The notes under the pieces are model-generated. The model did not search any database and was not told the origin of the DNA. It was given only the letters and a program-made list of their open reading frames with translations. Shown piece after piece: positions 50,628 to 59,404 of a DNA stretch of 64,000 nucleotides. Made by a program: the position numbers and the translations under genes. How positions within the stretch are numbered: the stretch's first letter is position 1; every line of letters begins with the position of its first letter. The stretch is from Flavobacteriia bacterium (GTDB lineage Bacteria > Bacteroidota > Bacteroidia > Flavobacteriales_D > Crocinitomicaceae): contig JACPDW010000020.1 of NCBI GenBank assembly GCA_016183815.1, forward strand, positions 60,313 to 124,312. Reading direction: 5' to 3'.

Positions 50628-51961
50628 CTATCAAATTCTAATCTTTTTGCGGCAGGCACTTCGCAAAACTCACCCTCTTTATAGACCATTACTCCATTTA
50701 CAAATGTTGCGAAAACAGAATGAGAAAATACGCTTGATTCAAAAGGAGACCAAGCACATTTATAGTGCAAACTGTTTTTAGTAACTTTTGTTTTTTTCTG
50801 AGGATTAATTAGTACTAAATCAGCAAAATAACCCTCTCTTAAAAATCCTCTGTCTTTAACTTGAAAACAAAGTGAGGGGTTATGTGCCATTTTTTCGACG
50901 ACTTGTTGAATTGAAAGGAGACCTTCTCGATGTTTTTCAAGCATAGCTAACAAGGTATGTTGAACTAAGGGTCCACCTGAAGGACAATTTAAATAGGAGT
51001 TGGACTTTTCACTTAATGTATGTGGGGCATGGTCGCTGGCAACCACATCGATTCTTCCATCGATTAATGCGTTCCATAATTCTTTTTGATCACTTTTTTC
51101 TTTAATTGAAGGATTCCATTTAATTAAATTTCCTTTATTTTGGTAATCATCGGAAGAGAAAAAAAGATGATGAACACAAACCTCTGAAGTGATTCTTTTT
51201 TTTGTTAATTCAACTTTATTTTCAAACAAAGCACATTCTTCTGCTGTTGAGAGATGTAATACATGCAAACGAGTATTGTATTTTTTTGCCAATTGAACGG
51301 CAAATGAGGAAGAAAGATAACAAGATTCTCTACTTCTGATGTGAGCGTGTTCGCTTACTGGAATATTTTCACCGTATTGATTTATAGCTTGTTGAAGATT
51401 TTTTTTAATGGTTTGCTCGTCTTCACAATGGGTTGCGATTAAAAGAGGTACATTTTTAAAGAGTTGTTCTAAAACTCGAGTATCGTCCACCAACATATTA
51501 CCAGTAGAAGAACCCATAAAAATTTTAACTCCACATACATTTTTTGGATTGGTTTTGAGCACTTCTTCTAAATTATTATTAGAAACACCCATAAAAAAAG
51601 AGTAATTTGCCAAAGAATGTTGTTCAGCAATATTGTATTTGTCTTGTAATAATTTTTGTGTTAAAACATTAGGAACGGTATTGGGCATTTCCATAAAAGT
51701 CGTTACGCCTCCAGCGACAGCTGCTTTAGATTCCGAAGAGATGTCTCCTTTATGAGTAAGACCTGGTTCCCTAAAATGAACTTGATCGTCGATACATCCA
51801 GGAAGTATGTACATTCCTTTGGCATCAATTTCAATACATTTTGCAGGACAAGAAATATTGGCTTCAATTTTTTTTATACGGTCGTTTTCAATCCAAAGGT
51901 CGCCATTAAAAATCTGACCTTCGTTTACAATCTGAGCATTTCTAATGATAATGTTATTCAT
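50624..51961 (-). CDS. pyrC: Dihydroorotase
   Basis: This 445-residue amidohydrolase has a metal site DDQVHFREPG (58-67), GGVTTFMEMPNT, the region KIFMGSSTGNM with a metal-bridging Lys, HCEDE, and SDHAPHTLSEK with the catalytic Asp. It closes carbamoyl aspartate to dihydroorotate in pyrimidine synthesis. The usual HxH pair reads QVH here, as I recall for other Bacteroidota members, so the first metal ligand is replaced. The gene overlaps the GT2 gene upstream by 4 bp and the DUF4296 gene downstream by 4 bp, making a tight operon. Confidence 0.9.
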   Translation of the reverse strand: MNNIIIRNAQIVNEGQIFNGDLWIENDRIKKIEANISCPAKCIEIDAKGMYILPGCIDDQVHFREPGLTHKGDISSESKAAVAGGVTTFMEMPNTVPNVLTQKLLQDKYNIAEQHSLANYSFFMGVSNNNLEEVLKTNPKNVCGVKIFMGSSTGNMLVDDTRVLEQLFKNVPLLIATHCEDEQTIKKNLQQAINQYGENIPVSEHAHIRSRESCYLSSSFAVQLAKKYNTRLHVLHLSTAEECALFENKVELTKKRITSEVCVHHLFFSSDDYQNKGNLIKWNPSIKEKSDQKELWNALIDGRIDVVASDHAPHTLSEKSNSYLNCPSGGPLVQHTLLAMLEKHREGLLSIQQVVEKMAHNPSLCFQVKDRGFLREGYFADLVLINPQKKTKVTKNSLHYKCAWSPFESSVFSHSVFATFVNGVMVYKEGEFCEVPAAKRLEFDR

Positions 51962-52674
51962 TTGAAATTCATTCTTTTCATTTTCCAGACACCAAACAAA
52001 GCTTCTTTAAATATCCCTTTAGACATTTTTGACTGTCCATATTCTCTATCAATAAATGTGATGGGAACTTCAACAAATTTAAAACCTAATTTAAGAGCAG
52101 CATATTTCATACAAATTTGGAAAGCGTAACCTTTAAAAGGAATTTGTTCTAAGGGAATTTTTTCTAGAACATTTCGATGGTAGCATTTAAATCCAGCGGT
52201 TGTATCTTTGATTGAAATCCAAAGAATTATGCGAACATACATTGAGGCAAAATAAGACATTAATATTCTGTCCCAAGGCCAATTTTTGACTTTTCCACCT
52301 TTACAATATCTTGATCCAATAGTAAAATCAGCTTGTTTTGCTTTGATGGGAGCTAAAAGTCGGCTTAAATCGTCTGGATTATGAGAAAAATCACAATCCA
52401 TTTCAAAAATGTGTAAATATCTCCTACTTAATGCCCATTTAAATCCATGTATATATGCTGTACCTAAACCGTTTTTCACGTTTCTTTTTTCAATGAAAAG
52501 CTTATTAGGGAATTCGTTTTGTAATTCTTCTACTTTTTGTGCTGTACCATCTGGAGAATTGTCATCTACAATCAAAACATGAAACGATTCTTTTAAAGAA
52601 AAAACTTTTCGGAGCATATTTTCAATATTCTCTATTTCATTATATGTTGGTATGACAATTAATTGGTCAGACAC
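51958..52674 (-). CDS. Polyprenol monophosphomannose synthase-like glycosyltransferase family 2
   Basis: This 238-residue protein has a GT2 fold: IVIPTYNEIENIENML, VDDNSPDGTA, EMDCDFSHNPDDL (the DxD region) and GFKCYHRNVLEKI. The last is typical of dolichol- or polyprenol-phosphate mannosyltransferases. It lacks the C-terminal membrane helices of longer DPM1 proteins. The start is GTG at 52674. It is transcribed with pyrC and DUF4296. The product would donate sugars for envelope or glycoprotein glycosylation, as T9SS organisms often have. Confidence 0.85.
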   Translation of the reverse strand: MSDQLIVIPTYNEIENIENMLRKVFSLKESFHVLIVDDNSPDGTAQKVEELQNEFPNKLFIEKRNVKNGLGTAYIHGFKWALSRRYLHIFEMDCDFSHNPDDLSRLLAPIKAKQADFTIGSRYCKGGKVKNWPWDRILMSYFASMYVRIILWISIKDTTAGFKCYHRNVLEKIPLEQIPFKGYAFQICMKYAALKLGFKFVEVPITFIDREYGQSKMSKGIFKEALFGVWKMKRMNFK

Positions 52675-52738
52675 GAGCGTTTTTTTTGTAAAAGTACATA
52701 TTATAAGGATTTATTTACATTTTTGTAAAAAGAATTTT

Positions 52739-53335
52739 TTAACAAATTAAGTTTCGAGTTAAGGGACCTAAATTAAAAATTGCATCTAAGATACTTAAAT
52801 CATTTTCAAAGGGAAGTTTGTCTGAATACACTTGAATATAAGGTTTAATTGAACTGTTTTCTTGTTTTTGATTAAAAGTGTGTAATAGATCCTTCTCGTA
52901 ATTAAAATGAAAAGACTCACTAATTTGAAATGAATGTGGTATTTGTAATATTTGTGATGTGAATTCTATCGATTGAAGACAATGGTCTAATAAGAATTTT
53001 TTTTTACTAAAAAAAAGTGGAACTAAATCGTGTTCATAATGTTCAAAAAAAGGAGAGGAGTGGTAAGCTGTTTGTAAAGATTTCCATTGAATAGTTTGAA
53101 AATTTTGAGAAAAATCGACTAAAACATCTTTACTAATCGTTTTACTGCCAAAGGGTTTGACGATAGGAATATTTATATAAAATAAACCATTGGCACATAA
53201 AAGGTAAGCTCTGTTTCTTAAGGATTGTTTTTTATACGTTTCATGCACTTCAAAAATAGGATTTTCACTTCTAAAATATTGTTGATAATAAGAAATCGGC
53301 CCCCAAAAAGAGATTGGGAAGCGAGTACTTTGCAT
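52739..53335 (-). CDS. WbqC-like family protein
   Basis: This 198-residue protein has WbqC-family features: PISFWGPISYYQQYF at the start, YKKQSLRNRAYLLCANG, and YHSSPFFEHYEHDLVPLF. It is shorter than WbqC proteins of polysaccharide clusters. The family is assumed to act in sugar or lipid modification, without a defined reaction. The start codon overlaps the lepB stop codon by one base. Its presence directly after lepB is a conserved Bacteroidota arrangement. Confidence 0.83.
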   Translation of the reverse strand: MQSTRFPISFWGPISYYQQYFRSENPIFEVHETYKKQSLRNRAYLLCANGLFYINIPIVKPFGSKTISKDVLVDFSQNFQTIQWKSLQTAYHSSPFFEHYEHDLVPLFFSKKKFLLDHCLQSIEFTSQILQIPHSFQISESFHFNYEKDLLHTFNQKQENSSIKPYIQVYSDKLPFENDLSILDAIFNLGPLTRNLIC

Positions 53336-54579
53336 TATTTTATAAATTTAAAAATCCTTTCCCATCTAATACCTAAATAAGGAGATTTTGAAAACCAAAC
53401 CAAGGATGCTTTTCCAACCACATGATCTTCAGGGACAAATCCCCAAACCCTTGAATCGGCAGAATTGTATCTGTTGTCTCCCATCAGCCAATAATAATTC
53501 ATAGCAAAGGTGTAATTTGTTGTTTCTTTACCATCAATAAAAATTTTATCTCCATTTTCAACCAATTTATGACCTTCGTAAGCCGAAATTATTCTTCTAT
53601 ATATTGCGATGTTATTTTTATCTAGCTTGACAGTTGAACCTTTTTTAGGAATAGTGATTTTTTCAAAATTGGTAGGATTATTGTCGTGATAAAAATCTTT
53701 TGGAAATGAATTGAGATTGTCTATTTTTTGACCAACAGAAAAACCAAATTTATCTAAACTATCTTTTGTCATGATTTTACTTGGTCTAGGAGTAACATTT
53801 AAAGTAAAAATTGCTTGAGGAAAGTCTTTTTTTAATTTTTTTAGTTCTCCTTTTGTTAGGTTCATTTGAAGATTTTTAAAGGTATTATCAGTATAATAAT
53901 AGTCTTGTCTTTCTTTTTCCAAACCGTATTTAGTCAACATCATGTTGTCAAAACTTGAGTTAGAGCCAGTGTAAAGAAAATTTGAAACAGTGTACATTAA
54001 TGCTTGATTATCAGCTACCCATGCTGGTTTTCCATTTATATAAAGAACTGAATTGATAATTTCCAATTCATCACCTGGAATAGCAACACATCTTTTGATA
54101 TAATTTTCACGTTTATCGACAGGACGATAGATAATGCCATAATGTTCAATCATTCTTCCTTCACGACCATCAAAAGCGACTTTATCTTCTGCCAAACTTT
54201 TTCGAGCCATTTGTTTATATTCATCAAAACGATTGACAAATTCAACTTGACTAATACCTTTTTCTTGAGCTATTCTAAACGCTTCATTGATTACAATACC
54301 GTGATAATCATGACCCATTAGACCATAAGGCATTCGGGGATCATAAACAGCTGTATCACCAGAAGGATAATTAAAAACCATTACGTCGTTTCTTTGAACC
54401 TTACCAAAACCTGGTAATCTAAAATAGTTTAAAGTTTCAATTGTTGAATACGATTTTATGTCAACCCATGGAACGGTATTGTGAACAAGAGGAAAAGAAA
54501 GAGGTGTAACAGGAACTTTGCAGCCATAAGCCATTTTATTTACAAATAAAAAGTCACCTACAAGCAATGTTTTTTCCAT
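53335..54579 (-). CDS. lepB: Signal peptidase I, C-terminal part (frameshifted gene)
   Basis: These 414 codons carry most of the SPase I catalytic domain. They include KTLLVGDFLFVNKMAYG, the catalytic-lysine box NYIKRCVAIPGDE, and YWLMGDNRYNSADSRVWG. A long insertion sits between the boxes, as usual in this phylum. The nucleophile serine is not in this frame from its ATG: it lies just before it in FQIPTGSMEKT. The upstream frame from 54620 supplies the N-terminal membrane region. Removing one base from the A-run at 54650-54655 joins them through MRFFLFALVAAS. One gene, 53335-55096, is therefore split by a single-base insertion. Confidence 0.9.
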   Translation of the reverse strand: MEKTLLVGDFLFVNKMAYGCKVPVTPLSFPLVHNTVPWVDIKSYSTIETLNYFRLPGFGKVQRNDVMVFNYPSGDTAVYDPRMPYGLMGHDYHGIVINEAFRIAQEKGISQVEFVNRFDEYKQMARKSLAEDKVAFDGREGRMIEHYGIIYRPVDKRENYIKRCVAIPGDELEIINSVLYINGKPAWVADNQALMYTVSNFLYTGSNSSFDNMMLTKYGLEKERQDYYYTDNTFKNLQMNLTKGELKKLKKDFPQAIFTLNVTPRPSKIMTKDSLDKFGFSVGQKIDNLNSFPKDFYHDNNPTNFEKITIPKKGSTVKLDKNNIAIYRRIISAYEGHKLVENGDKIFIDGKETTNYTFAMNYYWLMGDNRYNSADSRVWGFVPEDHVVGKASLVWFSKSPYLGIRWERIFKFIK

Positions 54580-54619
54580 TGATCCAGTTGGTATTTGAAA
54601 AGGTTCAAAAACATAAGTT

Positions 54620-55096
54620 CTAATGATACTTGCGGCAACTAAAGCGAATAAAAAAGAATCTCATTCCAAACAAGTACATTAAAACATGACCTAAAATAGG
54701 TAAACATAAAAAAAGTATGATATGATCGCCTGCTGTTCTGACATTTACCTCTTTAGGATTAGCCCAATTTGTAGAAGGTAAATAAGTTTTATCTTTTATT
54801 TTAAAATAAAGAAAATAAGGGAAAATTATACCTTGAATTGTATCCTGCCAAGTATATAATCCATACCTTCTTAAATAACTCACATTTAGTACAGACCACA
54901 TCACAAGATGAACGCCAGGAAAAATCATCAATACAGACCACCACGGCTTATTGCAACTAATTTTGAATGCCACATAATAATTATAAAAAGGAATTAAAGC
55001 CTCCCATTTTTTTCTTCCTGCATTCTCAAAAGACATCCACCAAAAAGAGAGGTATGGATGAATTAAAAAGAACAAATAATAATACAGTACATTCAT
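54620..55096 (-). CDS. lepB: Signal peptidase I, N-terminal membrane part (frameshifted gene)
   Basis: These 158 codons encode the long N-terminal region of the Bacteroidota LepB form: hydrophobic segments around ENAGRKKWEALIPFYNYYV and KPWWSVLMIFPGVHLVMW, then DHIILFLCLPILGHVLMYLFG. The frame then runs into RFFFIRFSCRKYH and a stop. In the other frame the DNA continues as FALVAASIIRTYVFEPFQ and IPTGS, which is the expected membrane-to-active-site junction. It begins directly after dapB (1 bp gap). Confidence 0.85.
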   Translation of the reverse strand: MNVLYYYLFFLIHPYLSFWWMSFENAGRKKWEALIPFYNYYVAFKISCNKPWWSVLMIFPGVHLVMWSVLNVSYLRRYGLYTWQDTIQGIIFPYFLYFKIKDKTYLPSTNWANPKEVNVRTAGDHIILFLCLPILGHVLMYLFGMRFFFIRFSCRKYH

Positions 55097-55097
55097 T

Positions 55098-55823
55098 TTA
55101 TTTAATATTTAATACATCATTCATTGTAAATACTCCTTTTTTTCCAAGTAACCATTCAGCGGCTAAAACAGCACCTAAAGCAAAACCTTTTCTATTTTTT
55201 GCTTCGTGAACAATTTTTATTGAGTCAATATTAGATTCGTATATAACGGTGTGGGTACCGGGAACATCAGGAACTCTGTATGACACAACAGGCAGTTGAC
55301 TGTCAATAACATCAGGGATTTCATTTTCACCCAATTTCCATGCTTCATAGTTGTCATTAAATTCTAAAATATCGTTTGCAAGTGAAATGGCAGTTCCACT
55401 AGGTGAATCTAATTTTTGAACATGATGAATTTCTTCAATCCCAGCTTTATATTCTGATTGTGAAGACATTAATTGAGACAATAATTGATTAATTTTAAAG
55501 AAAACATTGACTCCAATGCTGAAATTACTGGCATATAAAAGAGAAGCATTTTTTTTAATTACCTCATTTTTTATTTCATTTAGATAATCATTCCAACCTG
55601 TCGTACCAACTACAATCGGAATATTTTTGTCTGTGCTTTGCTGAATATGTTCAATTGCTAGATGAGGTTTAGTAAACTCGATTAAAACATCTGCTTCTGA
55701 GATGTTTACTTGTGATAATGGACAGGAGGAGTTCACCTTCCAAACTATTAGATGGTTTCTTTCGATAGAAATTTTTTCAATTTCTTTTCCCATTTTACCG
55801 TATCCAATTAAACCAATTTTCAT
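55098..55823 (-). CDS. dapB: 4-hydroxy-tetrahydrodipicolinate reductase
   Basis: This 241-residue protein has a nucleotide-binding GLIGYGKMGKEI at 4-15, VLIEFTKP, VVGTTGW and ASNFSIGVN. The active-site segment EIHHVQKLDSPSGTA has the catalytic His pair and Lys. DapB reduces the DapA product in lysine and meso-diaminopimelate synthesis, hence in peptidoglycan precursor supply. The sequence is complete and of typical length. It is part of the minus-strand run ParA-ParB-DUF5683-DapB-LepB-WbqC. Confidence 0.93.
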   Translation of the reverse strand: MKIGLIGYGKMGKEIEKISIERNHLIVWKVNSSCPLSQVNISEADVLIEFTKPHLAIEHIQQSTDKNIPIVVGTTGWNDYLNEIKNEVIKKNASLLYASNFSIGVNVFFKINQLLSQLMSSQSEYKAGIEEIHHVQKLDSPSGTAISLANDILEFNDNYEAWKLGENEIPDVIDSQLPVVSYRVPDVPGTHTVIYESNIDSIKIVHEAKNRKGFALGAVLAAEWLLGKKGVFTMNDVLNIK

Positions 55824-55847
55824 TTTATTATTCTAATTTTTGGCAAA

Positions 55848-56534
55848 CTAATTGAACAAAGATACTACTTTTTCTTTTCTTTGCGACTTATCTTTTAATT
55901 GAAATTGAATTTGTAAAGAACAAGCCATTTGAAAGTTCCTTTCAATATTTATAATTTCGGGTTTAATTTGTAAAGAAAGATTTGGGTTTAAATCGTAATG
56001 TACAAAATGAGCTTCAACAGCTGCATCTGTAATTTGAAGGATATAAACTAAAGCTAAGCCAATGAAAAATAAATTCCTACGGTTTTCATATTGATCATGT
56101 AAACTCAATAAAGAATAGGAGTCATAAGATTCAAATCCTTCGGCGGGATCGTTACCTGCTTCTCTAGAAAGATATTCATTTTTATAAGAACGTTTTAATT
56201 GTTGATTTTTTATATAATAATAACCAGTACCACCTAAAGCAGCGTAAATTAAAGGCACTTTCCAAAAACCCTTTTTTTTGCCTTTTGGCATTCTAAAATG
56301 ATTGTAAATTTGACCTGAACCTGGTAATACTGTTGAAAGAATTACAGCATTTCTTAAATGAATGTCTTTTACTTTGCTTGTATCATTAATTTGAACTTTT
56401 TTATTTTGTGAGTCTAAGAGAATATCTTTTTTTATCTTATTTGAATCTATAATTTGGGTATTTTCAGTTTGAGAAAAAATAACACTTGAAAATAAAATTA
56501 AAACAAGAAACAGGCAAGTTTTTATCCCATTCAT
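55848..56534 (-). CDS. DUF5683 domain membrane-associated protein
   Basis: This 228-residue protein has a signal peptide at about 1-21. The conserved DUF5683 core is NAVILSTVLPGSGQIYN, then KVPLIYAALGGTGYYYIKN, then NRRNLFFIGLALVYILQITDAAVEAH, with two or three likely membrane segments. Function is unknown. Its fixed place between ParB and DapB in Bacteroidota suggests an envelope or division link. The start overlaps the parB stop by 4 bp. Confidence 0.82.
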   Translation of the reverse strand: MNGIKTCLFLVLILFSSVIFSQTENTQIIDSNKIKKDILLDSQNKKVQINDTSKVKDIHLRNAVILSTVLPGSGQIYNHFRMPKGKKKGFWKVPLIYAALGGTGYYYIKNQQLKRSYKNEYLSREAGNDPAEGFESYDSYSLLSLHDQYENRRNLFFIGLALVYILQITDAAVEAHFVHYDLNPNLSLQIKPEIINIERNFQMACSLQIQFQLKDKSQRKEKVVSLFN

Positions 56535-57448
56535 CCTTTATTAAGTATTTCTATCACACGATTCAAATCCACTTCAGAATTGAAATTAATGACTATCTTT
56601 CCATTTCCTTGAGTAGATTTTTTTATTTCAACTTTTGAGGAAACTTTATCGCTTAAAAAATGACAAAAAGTCTCTTGATTTTTAGTAATATCTATAGTTG
56701 TGTTTTGTGAAGCTTTATTTTTAGAGGATTTAATCTTTTTATCATCATAAATGCCATCTTTTACTATCATTTCAAGCTCTCTTACCGATAATTTATTTGC
56801 GATTATGTGATCAAATAATTTTATTTGTAGTTCTTCATCGCCTGCTGAGACTAAACAACGGGCATGACCCATAGAAATGGTATTTTCTTTTAATCCCGAT
56901 TGGATAATAATGGGAAGTTTAAGTAAACGTAAATGATTTGTGATGCTTGAACGACTTTTAGCAATTTTTTGACTCATTTGATCTTGAGTTAAACTACATT
57001 CTTCAATTAGTCTTTGGTAAGTGAGTGCTATTTCAATAGCATTTAGGTCTTCTCGGTGAATATTTTCCACAAGAGCCATTTCAAGCATACTTTGGTCGTT
57101 GGCTACTCGGATATAAGCTGGAACTTCTTTAAGACCAGCAATTTGAGACGCTCTAAATCTTCTTTCACCAGAAATTAGTTGAAATTTATTGTTTCCTAAT
57201 TTTCTTACTGTAAGTGGTTGGATAATACCATGACTTTTAATTGAAAGGGACAATTCTTCCAATGCTTCTTGTTCAAAATGTGTGCGTGGGTTAAAAGGAT
57301 TTGCTTCAATTTGGTCAATTGGAATCATTGAGATTGAGCCCACAACAGCAGAATCGTTGTTTTTTATTGTAATATCAGATTTAGCATCTTCTAATAATGC
57401 CTGTAAACCTTTGCCCATTGCGGGTCTTTTTTTTACATTAGAACTCAT
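56531..57448 (-). CDS. parB: Chromosome-partitioning protein ParB
   Basis: This 305-residue protein shows KRPAMGKGLQALLED at the start. The CTP-binding ParB/Srx region follows (IEANPFNPRTHFEQEALEEL, LISGERRFRASQIAG, ALVENIHREDLNAIE), then a helix-turn-helix (LTQDQMSQKIAKSRSSITNHL) and a C-terminal dimer domain. ParB loads on parS sites as a CTP-dependent clamp. It overlaps parA by 11 bp. I did not identify a parS site in the window. Confidence 0.93.
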   Translation of the reverse strand: MSSNVKKRPAMGKGLQALLEDAKSDITIKNNDSAVVGSISMIPIDQIEANPFNPRTHFEQEALEELSLSIKSHGIIQPLTVRKLGNNKFQLISGERRFRASQIAGLKEVPAYIRVANDQSMLEMALVENIHREDLNAIEIALTYQRLIEECSLTQDQMSQKIAKSRSSITNHLRLLKLPIIIQSGLKENTISMGHARCLVSAGDEELQIKLFDHIIANKLSVRELEMIVKDGIYDDKKIKSSKNKASQNTTIDITKNQETFCHFLSDKVSSKVEIKKSTQGNGKIVINFNSEVDLNRVIEILNKG

Positions 57449-58250
57449 CTTCTAATTTAATTTTTTTATCTTCGTTAGCTATTTTTGTTAAATTATTTCT
57501 TTGAAGCAACTCTCTTGCAAAATTAAGATAATTTACCGCACCTTTACTTGATGCATCGTACATAATTATACTTTCACCATGACTTGGGGCTTCGCTTAAT
57601 TTAGTATTTCTGTGAATAACAGTATCGTAAACTAAATCTTGAAAATGGGTTTTGACTTCATCTACAACTTGATTTGCCATTCGAGTACGAGTATCGTATA
57701 ATGTAAGGACAATTCCTTCGATGTCTAATGAAGTGTTTAGCCGAGTTTGAACAATTTTAATTGTGTTTAAAAGTTTTCCTAAACCTTCTAGAGCAAAAAA
57801 TTCACTTTGAACGGGTATTAAAACTGAATCTGAGGCGGTTAATGCGTTCACTGTAATCAATCCTAAAGAAGGGGAACAATCGATAATGATAAAATCATAA
57901 TCATTTTTAATCAATTCTAACGCTTTTCTTAGTCGTTGTTCTCTTTCAGGAAGATTAATCATTTCTAGTTCAGCACCAACCAAATCTATATGAGATGGGA
58001 GAATAGAAAGATTAGGAGAACTTGTTGGAACAATCAACTCTGAGGGATGACGATCATGAATTAGACAATCGTAAATATTTTCTGTATTTTTTGGATTTAA
58101 ACCCAAGCCAGAAGTAGCATTAGCTTGAGGGTCAGCATCAACCAATAAAGTTTTATATTCTAAGGCACCTAAGCTAGCACCTAAATTAATTGCAGTTGTA
58201 GTTTTTCCAACCCCACCTTTTTGATTTGCAATAGCAATAATTTTACCCAT
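57438..58250 (-). CDS. parA: Chromosome-partitioning ATPase ParA (Soj type)
   Basis: This 270-residue protein has a deviant Walker A KGGVGKTT at 11-18, VDADPQANATSGLG, a Walker B IIDCSPSLGLITVNAL, and VPVQSEFFALEGL. It lacks the N-terminal HTH of plasmid-type ParA, as expected for a chromosomal Soj protein. It works with ParB, encoded downstream with an 11-bp overlap, to segregate origins. It is the first gene of the partition/DapB/LepB run. Confidence 0.94.
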   Translation of the reverse strand: MGKIIAIANQKGGVGKTTTAINLGASLGALEYKTLLVDADPQANATSGLGLNPKNTENIYDCLIHDRHPSELIVPTSSPNLSILPSHIDLVGAELEMINLPEREQRLRKALELIKNDYDFIIIDCSPSLGLITVNALTASDSVLIPVQSEFFALEGLGKLLNTIKIVQTRLNTSLDIEGIVLTLYDTRTRMANQVVDEVKTHFQDLVYDTVIHRNTKLSEAPSHGESIIMYDASSKGAVNYLNFARELLQRNNLTKIANEDKKIKLEDEF

Positions 58251-58326
58251 AAACTACCATTAAAAGCGTAAAGATACAACAAGAAAATTAAAAATAAAAA
58301 GAAGTAATTTGAAAGTTTTCAACTAT

Positions 58327-58641
58327 CTATAAAGAATCAAAATCAATAGAATCTAATTCAGTTGTCGAATAAGAATTATTTTGTTGTCTTAATTCTTCAA
58401 GTTTGGAAACTGTCTCGTCCATTCCTTCTTTGAATTTATCAAAATCTTCTTTGTAGAGAAAGATTTTATGTTTTTTATACTGCTCTTTACCGTCTTGAAA
58501 AATTTTTTTACTTTCGGTGATGGTCATAAATAAATCCCCACCTTTAGTAGATTTGATATCAAAAAAGTAAGTTCTTTTACCTGCTTTTACAACTTTTGTA
58601 AATAAATCATCGATTCTATCTCCCGATTTTTCTTTCTCCAT
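58327..58641 (-). CDS. DUF3276 (PUR-alpha-like) nucleic-acid-binding protein
   Basis: This 104-residue protein matches the Bacteroidota DUF3276 family, a bacterial PUR-domain protein: VVKAGKRTYFFDIKSTKGGD, then FMTITESKKIF, then KHKIFLYKEDFDKF. PUR repeats bind single-stranded DNA or RNA. The C-terminal ~25 residues are a short acidic/Gln-rich tail. It lies 76 bp upstream of parA on the same strand and may be read with it. Confidence 0.87.
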   Translation of the reverse strand: MEKEKSGDRIDDLFTKVVKAGKRTYFFDIKSTKGGDLFMTITESKKIFQDGKEQYKKHKIFLYKEDFDKFKEGMDETVSKLEELRQQNNSYSTTELDSIDFDSL

Positions 58642-58750
58642 TTAAAATGATTTTCAGCAAAATTGATAAAAAAAAATAAATTAATTAACATTTTAACGAT
58701 TTTTATCAATTTTAAATTTTTTTTAATTTTTGTTAAAAAAATATTTTTTT

Positions 58751-58781
58751 TTTGACAATAAAACATTATATATTAATTTTG
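58751..58781 (+). promoter_or_regulatory. Complete Bacteroidota promoter (TTTG-N19-TAnnTTTG) with no gene downstream
   Basis: TTTG at 58751-58754 is followed by 19 bases and TAATTTTG at 58774-58781. This is the best -33/-7 match I found in the window. No reading frame of usable length follows; a terminator hairpin comes about 60 bases later. Confidence 0.6.
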
Positions 58782-58786
58782 TAACG

Positions 58787-58874
58787 ATATATATTCATAT
58801 ATCAAGTTAGTTTTCATAAGTAGTAGTTTAAGTTAGGTAAGAAAAGGAGGATGTTTCATTCTCCTTTTCTTTTT
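58787..58874 (+). ncRNA. Candidate small RNA between promoter and terminator
   Basis: If transcription starts about 6 bases after the -7 box, the RNA runs from about 58787 to the T-run at 58874, roughly 88 nucleotides. Its 5' half is AU-rich and includes the near-palindrome GATATATATTCATATATC, and its 3' end is the terminator hairpin. Within the hairpin AAGGAGG is paired with CTCCTT, an anti-ribosome-binding-site look. No family is recognised, and a short leader peptide is the alternative. Confidence 0.4.
58839..58874 (+). terminator. Strong rho-independent terminator
   Basis: AAGAAAAGGAG (58839-58849) pairs perfectly with CTCCTTTTCTT (58861-58871) around an 11-base loop and is followed by TTT. 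The orientation is plus, opposite to both flanking genes. Confidence 0.75.
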
Positions 58875-58937
58875 ACAATCAATAGGAAATTTTTTTTTAA
58901 CAATGAATGATTTTATTTCAACATATTGGATTAAAAT

Positions 58938-59393
58938 TTATTTTCTAAACTTCGATTCATAAATATTAATCCATTCTTTGACGCTTATTTTTTTCATCAA
59001 TTCTCCTATAAGTTCAAAAGGAATTTCATCCATTTTTTTGAAGCGAACACAACTATTTCCCATATCAAGTTTTTGTTTGCTGTGTTTAGGATATTCATTA
59101 ACAAACCATTCCATTAATTTTGTGTCTGAATAAATACCCATGTGGTAAAAGTTAATTGAATTTTTTTGTGAAGCAATTCCTGCAAAAGGCAAAGGTTCTG
59201 TAGGTTTACAATGATATCCTGCTGGATAAATTGTGTGGGGTACGACATATCCTAAACCACCATAACTGATAGCCGCTTCAAAACCTTTAGGTAAGTTTTT
59301 GACAATAACATCGTGCAATTTATTAAATGTTTCGATTCTTTCTTTTGGAACGTTTTCGAGTATTTCTTTTACTGTTTTTCCTTCTGCTTTCAT
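58938..59393 (-). CDS. DUF1801 domain protein
   Basis: This 151-residue protein has YdhG/DUF1801 features: TVKEILENVPKERIETFNKL, a middle Ile-Ser-Tyr-Gly-Gly (EAAISYGGLGYVVPH), PLPFAGIASQKNSINFYHMG, and SCVRFKKMDEIPFELI. Members have a small alpha/beta fold related to iron-sulfur scaffold Fra-like or phosphorylase-kinase-like proteins; no function is established. It is probably cotranscribed with the VOC gene 11 bp upstream. Confidence 0.85.
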   Translation of the reverse strand: MKAEGKTVKEILENVPKERIETFNKLHDVIVKNLPKGFEAAISYGGLGYVVPHTIYPAGYHCKPTEPLPFAGIASQKNSINFYHMGIYSDTKLMEWFVNEYPKHSKQKLDMGNSCVRFKKMDEIPFELIGELMKKISVKEWINIYESKFRK

Positions 59394-59404
59394 AAAAAAT
59401 TATT

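Noticed and set aside
58850..58920. Short frame starting at the ATG after AAGGAGG (about 19 codons)
   Set aside because: The ribosome-binding-like sequence touches the ATG with no spacing and is paired in the terminator hairpin; the peptide has no coding character.
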